Source of the DNA: Coprenecus sp949297365
Lineage (GTDB): Bacteria > Bacteroidota > Bacteroidia > Bacteroidales > UBA932
DNA length: 64,000 nucleotides
NCBI GenBank assembly: GCA_963931055.1
Contig: OZ006987.1
Span: 2,418,001 to 2,482,000, forward strand
Direction of reading: 5' to 3'
The notes under the pieces are model-generated. The model searched no databases, was not told the DNA's origin, and saw only the letters and a list, made by a program, of their open reading frames with translations. Below, one piece after another: positions 9,901 through 18,069 of the stretch. Within the stretch, counting starts at the first letter, position 1; the number at the start of each line of letters is the position of its first letter. A program made the position numbers and the translations under genes.

Positions 9901-11496
9901 TGCTCCGGCGGTTATGCCCATATTGGAGATGCTGCCCTTGTTGACGATATTCATGGCCTTCAAGTCAGCGTAAGGTACGTCCAGGAACAGCTGGATACGC
10001 TTAGGTCTGTTGACGCTGTCCAGATTGATGATGCTCTGAAACATGGTCGGCAGGGCCATGTCGTGACTGATCATCCTGACATTCGCCATGTTGTTCTGCA
10101 TTTCTCCGCTGACGGCTATGCCGGAATACTCATAACCCTTTATGCTAATTCTGGAGATGCGCAGTGAATCCAGGTTGGCCGTTATACCACCTTCATTGGA
10201 CTGTCTGAGGCAGGCATGGAGTCCGGCCGTAAGGTCCACTTCTCCGAAAAGGTCATTGTTTACCAGCTTTCCTATATCGAGGCCACTGACATTCAGGGTC
10301 GTACTCAGGTCTGTGCTGTTGAGGACACTGTCTCTGATCATTTGTGCGGAATAGGCTATGTCTCCGTCGGAGGATGTAATCTTTCCGTTGGAACTCAAGT
10401 CATACAATGTCCCTTTCAGCTCTCCGCTCAGATTTACTCTGGTGTATGGTATAAACTTGTGTATGGTATTGGCTTTGTGGCTGAATGCCGCCACTATATC
10501 GGACAGTTCAGGGGAGACGGTACTTATCCTCTTGATATCCAGATCAAACATGGTACGGTCAATATCTGGCAATCCTATGATATCAGCTCCGATATGAATA
10601 AGAGTGCTGTCCTTGGAGGTGACCGTAAGGTCGTCTGTCCTTAACCTGCGTACGGGTCCTGTGACTTCTCCGGAAATAGTCAGGACTGTTCCGTTTCCCT
10701 GAAGTGATGATGCGAAATACCCGAGGCTTCTGAAATCCAGCACGGCATTGTCGAAGTCAGCCCCGAGCACGATTCGGTTCACGAAGTCATTGAGGTCTTT
10801 TCCGCTGTTGTAGCCGAATGACAGGTACCCGGCGTGTATGTCGGACCAGGCGTCTCTCAGATGCAGGTTCTCAATAGCCGTCCTGCTGGAGTCCAGGGTA
10901 AAGTATCCGGCAAGAGAGCGGAGTTCGTATCCGGACTGTTCCCGGCAACTGAGGTCTCTGATCCTGCACGATATAGTGTTGTCCTCAATCCGTATTCGGT
11001 TGAATCTGGCATTTATGTTGCTTACAGACAGATTGTTGAAGTCCATTGTGCCGGGAGTGTAGGTGACCGTGTCCTTGTACTGACTCAGCATGGAGAATCT
11101 CATCTTCTTGAGTGTCAGTTCATTTACGGACATGTCAGGCATTCGGAACGGTTTTTTCAAGGAGTCCGGTGTAGGGGAATAGTTGAATATGCGGTTGAGA
11201 TTGGAATAGTGCGGCTTTTCCTGAATAAAATTGAAGCATCCGTCCTCCAGGAGAAGTCTCTCGACTGTCAAGTTGCCTTTGAGCAGTTCTCCTGGAGATA
11301 CCGTAACCGAGAGTTTCGCTAATGCGGCCAGTGTGTCACCGGACTCTCCGGTAACACTGACATCATAAGCCATGATCTTGTTGAAAAATACTATGGAGAT
11401 CCGTCCTACCTCTATCTTCCCGTTTAATCCCGGCTCAATTGCCGCAACCACCCTCTGCGCTATCCTGGTCTGCAGTCCGGGGAACTGCAGGGCCAC
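6979..11496 (-). CDS. tamB: TamB (DUF490) inner-to-outer membrane transport protein
   Basis: This very long (1505 residues as called) beta-rich protein is an AsmA-like repeat bridge across the periplasm. The DUF490 domain at the C-terminus (about residues 1100-1420) has the family pattern of G-S-I-A-F-N-G-D, S-F-S-I-D-I-P and V-M-A-L-L-I-S-G-S-F. TamB proteins help outer-membrane protein assembly and phospholipid transport between membranes. The first canonical start is GTG at 11496, but this falls in the middle of the anchor. The frame stays open upstream to 11580 and encodes a basic stretch plus hydrophobic segment (K-I-L-I-G-I-L-I-L-I-C-V-I-P-F-A-G), with no ATG, GTG or TTG. The true start is therefore unclear. 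The codon before 11580 is the TAA of the DUF368 gene, in the same frame. No tamA is visible nearby. Confidence 0.88.
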   Translation of the reverse strand: MALQFPGLQTRIAQRVVAAIEPGLNGKIEVGRISIVFFNKIMAYDVSVTGESGDTLAALAKLSVTVSPGELLKGNLTVERLLLEDGCFNFIQEKPHYSNLNRIFNYSPTPDSLKKPFRMPDMSVNELTLKKMRFSMLSQYKDTVTYTPGTMDFNNLSVSNINARFNRIRIEDNTISCRIRDLSCREQSGYELRSLAGYFTLDSSRTAIENLHLRDAWSDIHAGYLSFGYNSGKDLNDFVNRIVLGADFDNAVLDFRSLGYFASSLQGNGTVLTISGEVTGPVRRLRTDDLTVTSKDSTLIHIGADIIGLPDIDRTMFDLDIKRISTVSPELSDIVAAFSHKANTIHKFIPYTRVNLSGELKGTLYDLSSNGKITSSDGDIAYSAQMIRDSVLNSTDLSTTLNVSGLDIGKLVNNDLFGEVDLTAGLHACLRQSNEGGITANLDSLRISRISIKGYEYSGIAVSGEMQNNMANVRMISHDMALPTMFQSIINLDSVNRPKRIQLFLDVPYADLKAMNIVNKGSISNMGITAGADLRLTDHSILGNVLLDNISYANDNGQYHIDSLYIRSAILENRNIVTVKSPIFNADYSGTGAPAALLERLKLAVRGNALADAVKVDTAITNNSAGRYDFHLRTYDMSQICDIIMPGLHIADSTTVNMTLDNDNTLDINAQSASVSFGTKSGNEVALSDISLSAGNLYGSTDALLSIGRVNSGNILLDNLRLHTDEMDNTLRTTLSFNNADTTYLDLAAGISMSRNPNETLTTDILLDSSEINIRGHRWHIAPASVLISDRYYNIQGLELTGDTDRLSITGTVSENPEDNISLTVDNMDLSLLNSFTTAGLDLNGYLTGEVSLFNFFSGMGVSMEMAGKSLSIFGKDLGNLEVLSQRDISRNRFNVLINNYIDDSNPINVSGYYIPGRNYMNLNLQLSELQLSYLSPVLKDILSIDEGSISGDILISGQPDRIVLNSDNCRLDSLRITPVFTKVPYVVEGPVTLSQRSIELNSLSISDPKGAKAVLQGNLTHDSFKNIYLDAGLTFNNLMCLNTTAHDNSQFYGTAYASGNVSISGYTDNLLIDAQVATNDNSSVHIPLSSASSAATTDLISYTDFRLPEDSTDMADTPTGSESRTGNRSNIEIRAMASITQGTELLVEMNKQFGGTLKCTGNGELELTFNPSRNVMDLRGDYTVADGSYHLTLSAIQSRDFTLDEGGSIAFNGDIKNTSLNVGATYRTKASISTLISDTTSVGNRRNVDCGIQLQGSLSNPEVSFSIDIPDLDPITKGRVESALSTPDKVLKQVMALLISGSFVPDEQSGIVNNSTILYSNASEILSNQFNNIFRQLDIPLDLGLNYQPGTATGGKDMFDVAISYQAFNNRLIINGNLGNSETSSNWAGDFEAEIKVDRQGKLRVTLFTRSADSYSNYLDNTQRSGFGMTYQDEFDTFGDFLRNIFYSRKRKEEYELQLMKEAEEELEKEAAEANIRKENVMKPKEDPMNFSEETGYVEYQAEN

Positions 11497-11580
11497 ATAA
11501 CCGGCGAAGGGGATAACGCATATCAGGATAAGAATCCCTATTAGTATTTTTCTTACAGTTCTTATGGTTGACTTGTTGTT

Positions 11581-12546
11581 TTATTGTGCCTGTTCCTGTT
11601 TTTTCCGTGTTCTGTTGGCCGCCAGCTCAAGTATGAGTACCAGTGCGACGCCGATGAGGGCATAGATTACCGCAAGACCTATGTGGCCTGAGTATTTTGT
11701 TATGTCGCCTACACTCTTGCCGGCCTCTATCATACTCTGTACACCTGTCTGTATGCGTTCATCAAAGGGCAGGACAGGCATGGATACTCCGTCGTGCTGG
11801 AACTGCCACGGCCATACTTTTACCAGTGAGCCTATCATGATGCCTGCCAGTGCGCTTATAGTGGTTACATGGTACTTTTTCAACAGCCATGTCAGGAAGT
11901 GTGAGAAAGACACTATGCCTATGGCGGCACCGACTACGAATGTAAGTATCAGCACTATATTGAGATCTGTGAGTGCCTTCAGCATGTATTCGTACTTGCC
12001 CAGCAGCAGCAGGATGAAACTGCCGGATATGCCGGGCAATATCATCGCGCAGATGGCTATGGCTCCGCAAATGAAGATAAACCAGAGGTCGTTCGGTGTC
12101 TCGGTAGGGGATATCAGACAGATGGCGGCTCCGGCTGCTATACCTAGAGCAAGGGCCAGCAGATGCTTAATCTTGGTAAGGTCTATATCCTTGAGTATCA
12201 GTATTGCGGATGCAATGATGAGGCCGAAGAAAAAAGACCACAGGAGGATAGGTTCGTTGGCCATAAGATATTGCATCAGCTTTGCCAGAGAGAAGAAACT
12301 GATACCGATACCCAGTATCAATGATATCAGGAAGTTGCCGTTGATGTGTTTCCAGAATTGTCCGAGCTTGCCTGTGAAAAGCAGTTTGAAGGCCTGTGTG
12401 TTGATGGATTTGATGGAGCCGAGCAACTCTTCATAGATGCCTGTAAGGAAAGCTATTGTGCCTCCGGAGACTCCGGGAATCACGTCTGCGGCACCCATGC
12501 CGATGCCTTTCAGGGTAATCATCGCGTATGAGGAAAACTTTCTCAT
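11581..12546 (-). CDS. DUF368 family membrane protein, undecaprenyl-phosphate translocase (PopT) family
   Basis: DUF368 (PopT) proteins are reported to flip undecaprenyl phosphate back across the inner membrane so that the lipid carrier for wall and surface glycans is recycled. The 321-residue protein is almost entirely hydrophobic, with about nine or ten membrane segments. It shows the two matching half-repeat motifs of the family, D-V-I-P-G-V-S-G-G-T near residue 25 and L-P-G-I-S-G-S-F in the middle. It starts 5 bases after the DUF6913 gene. Its TAA stop is in the same reading frame as the following tamB with no canonical start between. The family call is strong; the exact substrate is inferred from the family. 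Confidence 0.9.
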   Translation of the reverse strand: MRKFSSYAMITLKGIGMGAADVIPGVSGGTIAFLTGIYEELLGSIKSINTQAFKLLFTGKLGQFWKHINGNFLISLILGIGISFFSLAKLMQYLMANEPILLWSFFFGLIIASAILILKDIDLTKIKHLLALALGIAAGAAICLISPTETPNDLWFIFICGAIAICAMILPGISGSFILLLLGKYEYMLKALTDLNIVLILTFVVGAAIGIVSFSHFLTWLLKKYHVTTISALAGIMIGSLVKVWPWQFQHDGVSMPVLPFDERIQTGVQSMIEAGKSVGDITKYSGHIGLAVIYALIGVALVLILELAANRTRKKQEQAQ

Positions 12547-12551
12547 GTCGT

Positions 12552-13094
12552 TCAGTGTATGGTTGTTAGATATTTGATAATATTCTTTGCAAGTTCTGTC
12601 TCGGAAGTGTTCTCGTCCTTACGGCTGACGATCATGTCGTATTGTGAGGCTAAAGATGTATCCACTCCGATGATAAGAGATGCAGTTGATCTCTTTATGA
12701 TGTAGTCGGCCTGAAAAAGCCGTTTGCCGGATGTCATGTCTACGAGTATATCCAGAGGCTGTCCGAGAAATACAGTCAGTGTATCCGGTCTTGGTATTCC
12801 GTACCAGTTTGTGTTTTTGCGCCTTATGATGGATATGCATGAGTCTGAGACCATCTCCTTGTCGCTTAGCGGTTCTTTGCCTGAATCTATGCAGATGCCG
12901 GTGTATGCGATACCTCGTCCGGTCAGTTCCTTTTTTAATATGTGTACGGCCTCAGCCGTTCCGGGAATGCATGCGTCTACGATGAAACCGACCCTGCGGG
13001 CAGAACCCAAAGAGACGTATCTGCCCTTGTGGGGATTGTCTATTTTCCTCAGGGCTTTCCTCTGCAATATCCGTGTCAGAAACCAATTTCTCAT
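12552..13094 (-). CDS. DUF6913-like small cytosolic protein
   Basis: The 180-residue protein resembles the Bacteroidota-specific DUF6913 group. The start M-R-N-W-F-L-T-R-I-L-Q-R is basic, the middle has G-F-I-V-D-A and N-W-Y-G-I-P, and the end has L-I-I-G-V-D-T. It has no signal peptide, membrane segment or known catalytic motif. In related genomes this family often sits near dihydrodipicolinate synthase or wall genes, but that neighbour is absent here. It is the first gene of the minus-strand unit with DUF368 and tamB, and a TATCTTTG box ends only 4 bases before its ATG. Function is unknown. Confidence 0.65.
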   Translation of the reverse strand: MRNWFLTRILQRKALRKIDNPHKGRYVSLGSARRVGFIVDACIPGTAEAVHILKKELTGRGIAYTGICIDSGKEPLSDKEMVSDSCISIIRRKNTNWYGIPRPDTLTVFLGQPLDILVDMTSGKRLFQADYIIKRSTASLIIGVDTSLASQYDMIVSRKDENTSETELAKNIIKYLTTIH

Positions 13095-13098
13095 CCCC

Positions 13099-13106
13099 CA
13101 AAGATA
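13099..13106 (-). promoter_or_regulatory. -7 box of the DUF6913-DUF368-tamB unit
   Basis: A perfect TATCTTTG on the minus strand is separated from the ATG by only GGGG. The transcript would start at or next to the start codon. No -33 TTTG is evident. Confidence 0.55.
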
Positions 13107-13127
13107 CGAATAAAGATTAAAATGATA

Positions 13128-13135
13128 TATTTTTG
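13128..13135 (+). promoter_or_regulatory. -7 box for hydF-hydE
   Basis: TATTTTTG matches TAnnTTTG and lies 24 bases before the hydF ATG at 13160. A TTG-initiated extension of hydF would begin inside this box, which argues for the ATG start. Confidence 0.5.
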
Positions 13136-13159
13136 CCGTTGATAAATTTAAAGATTTGT

Positions 13160-14359
13160 ATGAGTACGGTCAATATTGGCATTTTCGGAAGGCGAAATGT
13201 AGGAAAATCCTCTATAATCAATGCTCTCGCCGGTCAGGATGTGGCGATAGTCTCGGATACTCCGGGAACTACTACAGACCCCGTGCGGAAGCGGATCGAG
13301 ATATTCGGACTGGGCCCCTGTGTGCTGATTGATACAGCAGGTATAGATGACGGTGGTGAACTGGGCAGAATGAGGGTCGCCAGGACTGAGTCGGTCGCAG
13401 CTCAGATAGACCTGGCTCTTCTGGTTTTTACCGGAGATTCGTTCGGGGAATATGAGGAGGGGATGCTGCGGCTCTTTGCCCGCTATGCCCTGCCCGTGAT
13501 CCCGGTTTACAATAAATCCGATATGGGTATGCTTGACGATGCTCTTAAGGCCAGAGTCGAGGAGATATCCGGGACGGAGACCGTGGAATTTTCCACTACG
13601 CTGCCTGCTTCTGAACAGGAAGAAAAGGTGCGTATGCTGACAGAGAGGATGATAAAGAGTGTGTCTGCATCCCGCTACAGTGAGAGGCCTATGTTTGACG
13701 GACTTGTGTGTCCCGGACAGTATGTCCTGCTGGTGTGCCCCATAGACAGCGAGGCTCCTACCGGCAGGCTGATTCTGCCTCAGGTCAATGCGATACGCAA
13801 TCTGCTGGATATCGGAGCCGTAGTTACTGTGGTGCAGCCTGACAGACTTGCAGGTCTGTTCAGCGACGGCAGGGAGTTCTCTCTTGTAGTTACAGACAGC
13901 CAGGCTTTCAGCGAAGTGGCGGCTGTAGTCCCTGAGAATGTGCCGCTTACCAGTTTCAGTATGCTCTTGGCACGCAGCAAGGGCTGTTTTGAGGATTACT
14001 GCAAGGGCACTCCGAAGATAAGTGCTCTTAAGGACGGGGACAGGGTATTGATACTGGAGTCATGTACTCATCATGCCTCGTGCGACGATATCGGAAGGGT
14101 GAAGATTCCGGCACTGATGCGCAGGTTCACCGGAAAGAGGCTGGAGTTCGACGTGGTGGGCGGTCTGGATGCGGTCAGCCGTCCCATAGAGGACTATGCG
14201 CTGGTGCTGCAGTGCGGTGGCTGCATGATTACCAGGCGTCAGCTCATCTCCCGTCTGTTGCCGGCTATAGAGAAAGGTATACCTGTGTCCAATTACGGTA
14301 TGGCCATATCCTATATGAAAGGTATCTACGTAAGGGCCCTTAAACCGTTGCAGCTATGA
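13160..14359 (+). CDS. hydF: [FeFe]-hydrogenase maturation GTPase HydF
   Basis: HydF is the scaffold on which the diiron part of the H-cluster is assembled before transfer to the hydrogenase. The 399-residue protein has a Ras-like GTPase domain (P-loop G-R-R-N-V-G-K-S at 10-17, G3 D-T-A-G-I, G4 N-K-S-D). Its C-terminal cluster domain has C-T-H-H near residue 302 and C-G-G-C near 351-354 as the [4Fe-4S] ligands. The residue before C-G-G-C is Gln where many family members have His. I chose the ATG at 13160 because the upstream TTG lies in the promoter box. Its TGA overlaps the ATG of hydE. Its presence implies an [FeFe]-hydrogenase elsewhere in the genome. Confidence 0.93.
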   Translation: MSTVNIGIFGRRNVGKSSIINALAGQDVAIVSDTPGTTTDPVRKRIEIFGLGPCVLIDTAGIDDGGELGRMRVARTESVAAQIDLALLVFTGDSFGEYEEGMLRLFARYALPVIPVYNKSDMGMLDDALKARVEEISGTETVEFSTTLPASEQEEKVRMLTERMIKSVSASRYSERPMFDGLVCPGQYVLLVCPIDSEAPTGRLILPQVNAIRNLLDIGAVVTVVQPDRLAGLFSDGREFSLVVTDSQAFSEVAAVVPENVPLTSFSMLLARSKGCFEDYCKGTPKISALKDGDRVLILESCTHHASCDDIGRVKIPALMRRFTGKRLEFDVVGGLDAVSRPIEDYALVLQCGGCMITRRQLISRLLPAIEKGIPVSNYGMAISYMKGIYVRALKPLQL

Positions 14360-15402
14360 GGAATCTGGACAGAGAGGCCTTGATATCCTGTCTGGAGGAT
14401 GATTCTCCGGAAGTAGCCGCCGCGCTGTATTCCGAGGCATATAGGGTCAAGAAAGAAACAGTAGGAGAGAATGTATATCTGCGCGGCCTGGTGGAGATAT
14501 CCAATATCTGCCGCAAAAACTGCCTGTATTGCGGCATAAGGCGGGATAACCTGAACACGGGCAGGTATGAGCTGACATCGGAGGAAGTGCTGGAGGCTGC
14601 GGCTTTTGCTGCTGAGCAAGGATACGGCTCAATGGTAATTCAGGGCGGGGAGCGTACTGACCGCAAATTCATAGACAAGATAACCTCGCTGCTGGTGGAG
14701 ATCAAGCGCCGCTGGCCGCTGGGCATAACCCTGTCACTGGGAGAGCAGACGGAAGAGGTGTACAGGGAGTGGTTTGAGGCCGGAGCCCATCGGTATCTGC
14801 TGCGGATAGAGTCCTCTTCCAGGGAACTGTATGAGAAGATCCACCCTGTGGACGCAGTTCATAGTTACGAGACGAGAGTGCAGGCCCTCAGGGACTTGCG
14901 CAAGTGCGGCTATCAAGTAGGCACAGGGGTTATGATAGGACTTCCGTTTCAGACAGCAGCCAATCTGGCCGATGACCTGCTCTTTTTCAAGGAGATGGAC
15001 ATCGATATGTGCGGTATGGGACCGTATCTGGTGCACTCGGAGACACCGCTGTACGCCTGCAGGCATCTGATTCCGGATCTGGAGAGAAGACTGGATCTGT
15101 CATTGAGGATGGTCGCCCTGCTGCGGCTGCTTATGCCGGATATCAATATCGCGGCCACTACTGCCATGCAGGCCATAGCGCCCGACGGCAGGGAAAGAGC
15201 TATATTGGCCGGAGCCAATGTGCTCATGCCCAATCTGACACTTTCGGAAGTGAGGGAGGATTATCAGATATATCAGAACAAACCCGGGGTGGGAGAGGAT
15301 GCCGCCATCTCGTCCTCCAGAACCGAACAGCGTCTGCGGGAAATGAAAATCCCCATCGGCTACGGCCAATGGGGAGATTCCAGGCATTATCGTAAAAGAT
15401 AG
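14356..15402 (+). CDS. hydE: [FeFe]-hydrogenase maturase, radical SAM HydE
   Basis: HydE is a radical SAM enzyme that acts in building the diiron subcluster of [FeFe]-hydrogenases. The 348-residue length is normal. The SAM-cluster motif C-R-K-N-C-L-Y-C is at residues 52-59, and the surrounding G-L-V-E-I-S-N-I and C-G-I-R-R-D-N sequence is characteristic of HydE rather than the related biotin synthase. The ATG overlaps the hydF stop, so the two are translationally coupled. HydG, the third maturase, is not next to them. The gene converges on the secreted-protein operon with only 4 bases between stops and no clear terminator. Confidence 0.93.
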   Translation: MRNLDREALISCLEDDSPEVAAALYSEAYRVKKETVGENVYLRGLVEISNICRKNCLYCGIRRDNLNTGRYELTSEEVLEAAAFAAEQGYGSMVIQGGERTDRKFIDKITSLLVEIKRRWPLGITLSLGEQTEEVYREWFEAGAHRYLLRIESSSRELYEKIHPVDAVHSYETRVQALRDLRKCGYQVGTGVMIGLPFQTAANLADDLLFFKEMDIDMCGMGPYLVHSETPLYACRHLIPDLERRLDLSLRMVALLRLLMPDINIAATTAMQAIAPDGRERAILAGANVLMPNLTLSEVREDYQIYQNKPGVGEDAAISSSRTEQRLREMKIPIGYGQWGDSRHYRKR

Positions 15403-15406
15403 CTTT

Positions 15407-17323
15407 CTATTTTTCTGACATGTATATCTGGGCCACTTCCTCGTCGGACAGTGCCCTGGAACTGTAGATTCTCAGATTGTCAATGTAGAAATCGATTGCA
15501 TTGTCCCCAGACTCGCTCTCTCCGCCCAGAAGGAACTTGGTGCAGGGCTGCGAGGCCGAGCCGGCAAGTGAGATGGAGTCCACGAGCACACCGTCGATAT
15601 AAAGTCCGGCTGTGGTCTCGTTATTCTCTGTCTTGACCACTATTGCTATGAAGTGCCAGTTGTAGTCGAGTTGAGGATGAGTGAAGCTGGAACCGTTGTA
15701 GTCAAAGCGGTTGTTGATGTAGAACTGTCCTTCCTTTATGGTGAGCTTGGGGTAGTTGAACCTGTAGTCACCGCAGGCCATGGACCATACGTGACCGTTT
15801 GAGTATCCTTTCATCCAGAAAGATATACTGTAGTTGCGGGCCGGATACGCAATCATCGGTTTGGGGAACGATATCTGGCTGAGATCAAGGGAACTGAGTG
15901 CTATGGCCTTAGTCCCGTCCGGACTGTCTACTGTATACTGAGGACCGTTGACAGGGGTTCCTTGGATGGCGGATACCTCGCTGCGGGTCGTTCCGTTGAA
16001 CCGGAAATAGGCAGCCAGACCGTTGCGGACTGTGTTTACCGGATCTTTTTCCGGCTTTACGACTGATTGCTCAGTCTGAACAGTCACGGGTTTTTCTGCC
16101 GTTACGGGAGCAGGCGGTGTGTAAGTGTCCGCACTTCCGTCAGGAGTCATGACGATGTCTGCTCTGACAGTGCTGCCGGACATTACTGACGCAGGAACTT
16201 CCACAGTCTTGTAACCGGCTTTTACGGCCTGGATGGAATAGTTTCCCGAGGACAGATCGTTGTAGACGAACATACCGTTCCTGCCGGTCGTGGCAGTTTT
16301 CCCACTTGGAATCAGAGTAAGTCTGGCATAGGCGACAGGCTCTCCTGTGGCTGCGTCTGAGACGATGCCGGTGAGGGATATGTCCACAGTACTCTTGAAG
16401 AATATCCGTTCGGAGATGTATTTGTTGCCGGCTTTCAGTCTAAGGTCTATGTAGTTCTCGTCCTCGTCGTAGCAGTTGTCGTCATTGTATCTTATGACAA
16501 GGGCATTGCCTTCGAATGAGGATGTTATCTGAGATGCACAGTTGGACCTGAGTACGGGTCTCTGACTTGTGGAGATGCCGCGTCCGCCTAATGTGAGATT
16601 GGCCACTACGATGCCTTTTTTCTCCTGAAACCAGTCGATGGTGATCTGGTCGTAAAGCTCGCGGTAGCGGTTGGACAGGATCTGAACCTGGTTGTATCTG
16701 GGATCCTGTACGTCGAATTCATTGAGAAATACCCTGAGATTGTTGATGTTCTCTCCGATCTCCTCGATAGAAGACACGAAGTCCAGATCTGTTCCGAACT
16801 TCGCGAGCCTCTCGTTGAGCTCTTTGTCATAAAGCTGGTAGTCGGTGACGAGTTGTCTCATCTCGAAGTCGCTGAAAGGGTATTTCACAGCGTAGAAATA
16901 ATCATATCTGCCGGTGGAACGGTAGTACCTTCTTTCCCAGTAATAGTCAGCTGCTTTGGAGAGTGATATCTCTCCGATAAACGGCAGTTTCGCTGTTCTG
17001 GACATGACGGAAGTCTCCAGACTTTGACTTTTGGAGAAACTGTCTCCGCTCTCGAATGCCGAGGTCTGGAGATTGGACTCGGCCACGATACGGGTGGCGA
17101 TGCTCTGGGCTATCTGTCTCTTTACACTCTCAATAACGGCTGCCTTAGCCTCTTCGATATCACCGCCTGTCGCTGTCACGATGAGATAATCTTTCTCAGT
17201 GGACATGACCCATTCGGGCATCTTCTTGGCACTGGACTCCTCGACTTTGTACTGTGCTTTCTGCGCGTATGCGGCCACAGCGGCTGTCATGGCAAAAATC
17301 AGCATGGTAATAATACGTCTCAT
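15407..17323 (-). CDS. Secreted multidomain protein: LPP20-like, carboxypeptidase-regulatory-like and LamG-like domains
   Basis: The 638-residue exported protein (signal peptide 1-20, ending A-Y-A-Q) has three parts. Residues 30-180 resemble the LPP20 fold (M-P-E-W-V start, then E-E-A-K-A-A-V). Residues about 310-395 are a CarboxypepD_reg-like Ig-type domain (L-T-G-I-V-S-D-A-A-T-G-E-P-V). Residues 435-638 are a concanavalin/LamG-like domain (Y-S-I-S-F-W-M-K-G, W-H-F-I-A-I-V-V). The last part suggests glycan or protein binding at the cell surface. The N-terminal part is similar to the protein of the first gene in the operon, including a shared Y-W-E-x-R segment. The function of the operon is unknown to me. 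Confidence 0.7.
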   Translation of the reverse strand: MRRIITMLIFAMTAAVAAYAQKAQYKVEESSAKKMPEWVMSTEKDYLIVTATGGDIEEAKAAVIESVKRQIAQSIATRIVAESNLQTSAFESGDSFSKSQSLETSVMSRTAKLPFIGEISLSKAADYYWERRYYRSTGRYDYFYAVKYPFSDFEMRQLVTDYQLYDKELNERLAKFGTDLDFVSSIEEIGENINNLRVFLNEFDVQDPRYNQVQILSNRYRELYDQITIDWFQEKKGIVVANLTLGGRGISTSQRPVLRSNCASQITSSFEGNALVIRYNDDNCYDEDENYIDLRLKAGNKYISERIFFKSTVDISLTGIVSDAATGEPVAYARLTLIPSGKTATTGRNGMFVYNDLSSGNYSIQAVKAGYKTVEVPASVMSGSTVRADIVMTPDGSADTYTPPAPVTAEKPVTVQTEQSVVKPEKDPVNTVRNGLAAYFRFNGTTRSEVSAIQGTPVNGPQYTVDSPDGTKAIALSSLDLSQISFPKPMIAYPARNYSISFWMKGYSNGHVWSMACGDYRFNYPKLTIKEGQFYINNRFDYNGSSFTHPQLDYNWHFIAIVVKTENNETTAGLYIDGVLVDSISLAGSASQPCTKFLLGGESESGDNAIDFYIDNLRIYSSRALSDEEVAQIYMSEK

Positions 17324-17336
17324 AGTTTTATGCAGT

Positions 17337-18050
17337 TTAGTTTAAAATCTGATCAATCCTGGCATCTCTGGAGCCGGAGAAGTAATACCCGTCCACAAGG
17401 CTTCTGTCTATGGACAGGCCGCTTATGGCAGATGCCGGTATCGTAGCAATGCGCTGACTTACTTTGTTGTAGAGGTCAGCGCAGGAACGAGGTATGGCAT
17501 TGGCCTCTATCATGGCGGCTTTATAGTCCCCTGATGCGATAAGCGCGTCTATACGGTTGAATATCTGATCGCTTTCCGCATCGAAATAGGCGAATATCTT
17601 GTCCTTGGTTCCGGTGATAAGAGTCCGCAGTTTCGGATTGCGGGCCTTGACGTTACGGATAGCATCCATGTATGAGGCACCCTCACTGTCTCCGACCCCC
17701 TTGATAGTGAAGGAAGTCTGTCCGAAGATTGTGCCGGTGTACAGGTCGATTACAAAGATGGACATTTCCAGTTCTGTGATATACATTACCGGAGCACTTG
17801 AAGTAACGTCCTTGGACAGTTCCACTACGTTTGTCACTGTCGTGAAGCGGCTGTCTACAGCTGCGACCCCGTTCAGGACGAAAGCCTGTACGAGATTGTT
17901 TCTGAGAGTCTGCGCCGCGTTGTCGTATGCGACGCCTGTGGGCCGCTCGACACCTATGTTGAGTCTGTCCTGCTCTTCCATGGGTTCCTGAGCCGAAGCA
18001 GAGAAGACTGCCAGCAGGACAGCGGATATAGTTGCTAAAATCTTTTTCAT
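17337..18050 (-). CDS. CsgG-like secreted/periplasmic protein
   Basis: The ATG at 18050 gives a clean signal peptide (M-K-K-I-L-A-T ... S-A-S-A-Q), so the upstream in-frame ATG at 18077 is rejected. The mature part of about 215 residues recalls the CsgG/LpoB-type periplasmic fold: L-N-I-G-V-E-R-P, then a helix with A-A-Q-T-L-R-N-N-L-V-Q-A-F, a strand ending in A-V-D-S-R-F, and Y-I-T-E-L-E-M-S. CsgG makes an outer-membrane secretion pore, but this protein lacks an obvious lipobox and membrane-spanning hairpins, so a pore is not supported. It is the fourth gene of the five-gene secreted operon. Confidence 0.6.
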   Translation of the reverse strand: MKKILATISAVLLAVFSASAQEPMEEQDRLNIGVERPTGVAYDNAAQTLRNNLVQAFVLNGVAAVDSRFTTVTNVVELSKDVTSSAPVMYITELEMSIFVIDLYTGTIFGQTSFTIKGVGDSEGASYMDAIRNVKARNPKLRTLITGTKDKIFAYFDAESDQIFNRIDALIASGDYKAAMIEANAIPRSCADLYNKVSQRIATIPASAISGLSIDRSLVDGYYFSGSRDARIDQILN

Positions 18051-18069
18051 ATAGAAAGTATTTTTTAAA

